This document shows positions 62,104-64,000 of a stretch of 64,000 nucleotides of DNA, piece after piece; position 1 is the stretch's first letter, and every line of letters starts with the position of its first letter. The stretch lies in assembly GCA_933822405.4 (NCBI GenBank), contig CAKOGP040001781.1, positions 78,800 to 142,799 on the forward strand. Reading direction: 5' to 3'. The translations under genes and the position numbers were made by a program. Below the pieces are notes generated by a model. That model was not told the DNA's origin and did not search any database. It worked only from the letters and a program-made list of their open reading frames with translations. Source of the stretch: Cylindrotheca closterium. Taxonomy: Eukaryota > Bacillariophyta > Bacillariophyceae > Bacillariales > Bacillariaceae.

Positions 62104-64000
62104 GGTGGTTACAATTATCTTCCTCGATGCTCCGCCCATCATTTAATGATTCATCTTCCTCCACTATTGCATCCTTATTCGCCACCTTCTACTACTGCTC
62201 TTGAAACAACAACAACAACAACAAAAACACCACAGTTCAATCGAAAGAAACAACGACGACAGGCAGCCGCAGGTGTCGTTCAGTCCATGATTGGAGGCAA
62301 CCACCTTCCTACTAACAATCACGCTTCCGCTGCTGCCGCCAAGGAAGCATCGGCACGAAAATCGACCGCCCAACCGCGGCCGGATATTGTCATTCCTCCT
62401 CGGGGGATTGGACCCATTGCAGATCCCAATGACAATGACGTCCTGTGTGGACGAGGGGGTCGCATCAATTCCCACGTGGGCAATCGACAATTTCGGGAGA
62501 TTATTGCGAGCCATAAAAAAGATTATCTGGCGCCCACCACCAAGAAATTGGAAAAGGCCCACATTGCGGCAGCCATTGTCAATGACATTCGATCCATGCA
62601 ACCAGCCGGGAGATTTTTAAAGGAAGATGGAAAGTCGGGAATGTGGTACGATATTGGCGATGCAAAGGCAATCAAGAAAACGGGACAAGCGCTCCGAGAG
62701 GATGCTCCGGACATACGGCCCGAGATTGATGGCGAGTCTGTGGTTACAGAAACAGCTCCAGCAGCAACAACTGCAACAACAACAACAACAACAACAGCTT
62801 CCAAATCACCCAGCAGCAGCAAGCCAACACAAAAGTCTCCCATTGTTCCCAAAATGGTCAATGGGGCTGCTGCGTCATCCCCAAGTCCATCACCACGAAA
62901 TTGTAGTAGTAGTAGTACCAGGACTACTAGTGGCACCGCATTTGATGCTCATGGTCCACAATTGCTGCCAGAGGGAAGAAGGAACACTGTCGATCAACAA
63001 GGTCGTGCTGCCATGCCTCCTCCCTTTCATCAATTCAATCCACCACAACAAGCGAATAATCCATACCTCAAGCATTATTCACAAGGAACATCAGGACCAC
63101 CACAAACATATTCGGGATCCTTTCCAGCCCGCAGCATTCCCATTCAAGCACCCCAAAGTGTCTCGGCCGATTACATTCATGAGGTCCAACAACAGCAAGC
63201 CTTGCTTTTGCCTCATGTGGAAGAAAACGCCTTTGGACGACCCTTTCATCCTCCGGAATCGGCCATTGGATCGGAAGGGACCATGAGTTCCATTTCCGGT
63301 CTCACGGATCCCGTACGATCCACAATGTCGGGAAGTGGAATGAATGGAGGAGGAACTAATAGTACAAGGTCTCCAGCACGCGTTACTTCTGGATTTGCGA
63401 ATGGCAATGGGAACAATGGCGGTAGCAGACATTATCAATATGCTGGGGCACATCCATATGCTGCTGCTAGTGCTCATCATCATCATCATCATCATCCATA
63501 TGCGCCACGCAGCAGCAGCAATTCCGGATTCCAACCGCCGCAACAACAACAACAACAACATCATCATCCTGCTGCTGCTGCTGCAGAATATCATCAACAA
63601 TCGAAACATCAGAATAGCAGCAGCAACAACAGCTTTAGCCATGCTCGATTCAATGATGTGAATTCCTACATGCAAATGTCACTGGGTGGGGAGACATGTC
63701 CATGGGGGTGGATCGTCTGTGGCGGGGGTGGATCCTCCATTGCCAGGTCCCCGAGTTTCCCGGCACGGGAGCGATTCGTATTTCAAAGGCATGGGCAGCA
63801 TGGCGGACAGCATCAGCAGTGATCATTCGATTTGGCTCAATTGCGATCCGTTTTAAGTGGTAGCAACAGAGCACATGCTACTGCTTCGTCCTCGGTCATG
63901 TCCATTACGTCAGGAACTTCATCGAGCCAACAATGGATGACGATGATGAATGCTCCGGACATGTCCGATGTACGATCCATGAACATGTCCGACGTGTCGT
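62020..64000 (+). CDS. DUF6824-domain protein, frameshifted, 3' end beyond window
   Basis: Start at the ATG at 62020 (the open frame extends upstream without ATG). A His run, a basic K-K-Q-R-R-Q segment, then the DUF6824 domain at about 138-235: N-D-V-L-C-G-R-G-G, V-G-N-R-Q-F-R, the A-I-V-N-D-I-R helix and G-M-W-Y-D-I-G-D. This domain is expanded in diatoms and predicted to be nuclear. The C-terminal region is Gln/His/Ser-rich. The uninterrupted frame ends at 63822, but coding character shifts: at about 63690-63710 to another frame (G-S-D-S-Y-F-K-G-M-G-S-M near 63770) and back to the first frame near 63825 (L-A-Q-L-R-S-V-L-S). Two G-run deletions and one further missing base would explain it: assembly errors or a young pseudogene. 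The gene continues past 64000. Confidence 0.7.

Overview
The window reads as nuclear DNA of a photosynthetic stramenopile, most likely a pennate diatom; the species cannot be fixed from sequence alone. The evidence is: many short GT-AG introns (71-220 nt); a protein with the diatom-typical N-D-V-L-C-G-R-G-G block (DUF6824); several bipartite plastid presequences with an aromatic residue at the predicted cleavage site (A-F, A-W); Pro-Thr stalk proteins of the silica-alga type; LRR proteins with a diatom-type C-terminus; and strong triplet-repeat low complexity. No bacterial operons, rRNA, tRNA, CRISPR arrays or intact transposons were recognised.

Layout. 0-9.5 kb: a Q/N-rich protein (minus, open at the left edge), a ZFC3H1-type zinc-finger/LRR protein, a pirin, a giant-virus-like conserved protein and a small basic nuclear-looking protein. 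9.5-18.6 kb: an NAA10-like acetyltransferase with a signal peptide, a 988-aa membrane protein with an SR-rich head and PT-repeat stalk, a repeat-filled gene-free stretch (15.4-17.2 kb) and a Golgi-type sulfotransferase. 18.9-28.4 kb: a four-exon STAND-type ATPase, a BFR1 homologue and an acidic/basic low-complexity protein. 28.4-31.4 kb is gene-poor and holds a truncated dioxygenase. 31.4-46.5 kb is dense: MDR oxidoreductase, membrane protein, plastid-type xylulokinase, methyltransferase/FDX-ACB fusion, LRR protein, MDP1 phosphatase, M6-like metalloprotease, PHD-finger protein and ACBP. 46.5-49.3 kb is gene-poor and contains a decayed antisense copy of the MDR oxidoreductase. 49.3-64 kb: bifunctional riboflavin enzyme (GCHII-DHBPS), GlcG/HbpS-like protein, two tandem paralogues with the same intron position, a plastid-type hypothetical protein, a four-exon prolyl-4-hydroxylase-like dioxygenase, and a DUF6824 protein that runs off the right edge with several frameshifts.

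There is no single pathway cluster. Recurring organisation is head-to-head gene pairs sharing 0.3-1 kb upstream regions. Likely plastid enzymes (xylulokinase, riboflavin synthesis, the 57.5 kb protein) and RNA/chromatin proteins (ZFC3H1-like, BFR1, PHD, FDX-ACB fusion) are interspersed. Points of most interest are: the protease intron that carries a second copy of the zinc-binding motif; the reversed RibBA domain order with a VNG repeat linker; the methyltransferase/FDX-ACB fusion; the zinc-finger/LRR fusion; the tandem paralogue pair; and a TACAGTA element concentrated in noncoding DNA. Exon structures were deduced by hand from splice consensus, phase and protein continuity; no transcript data were available.
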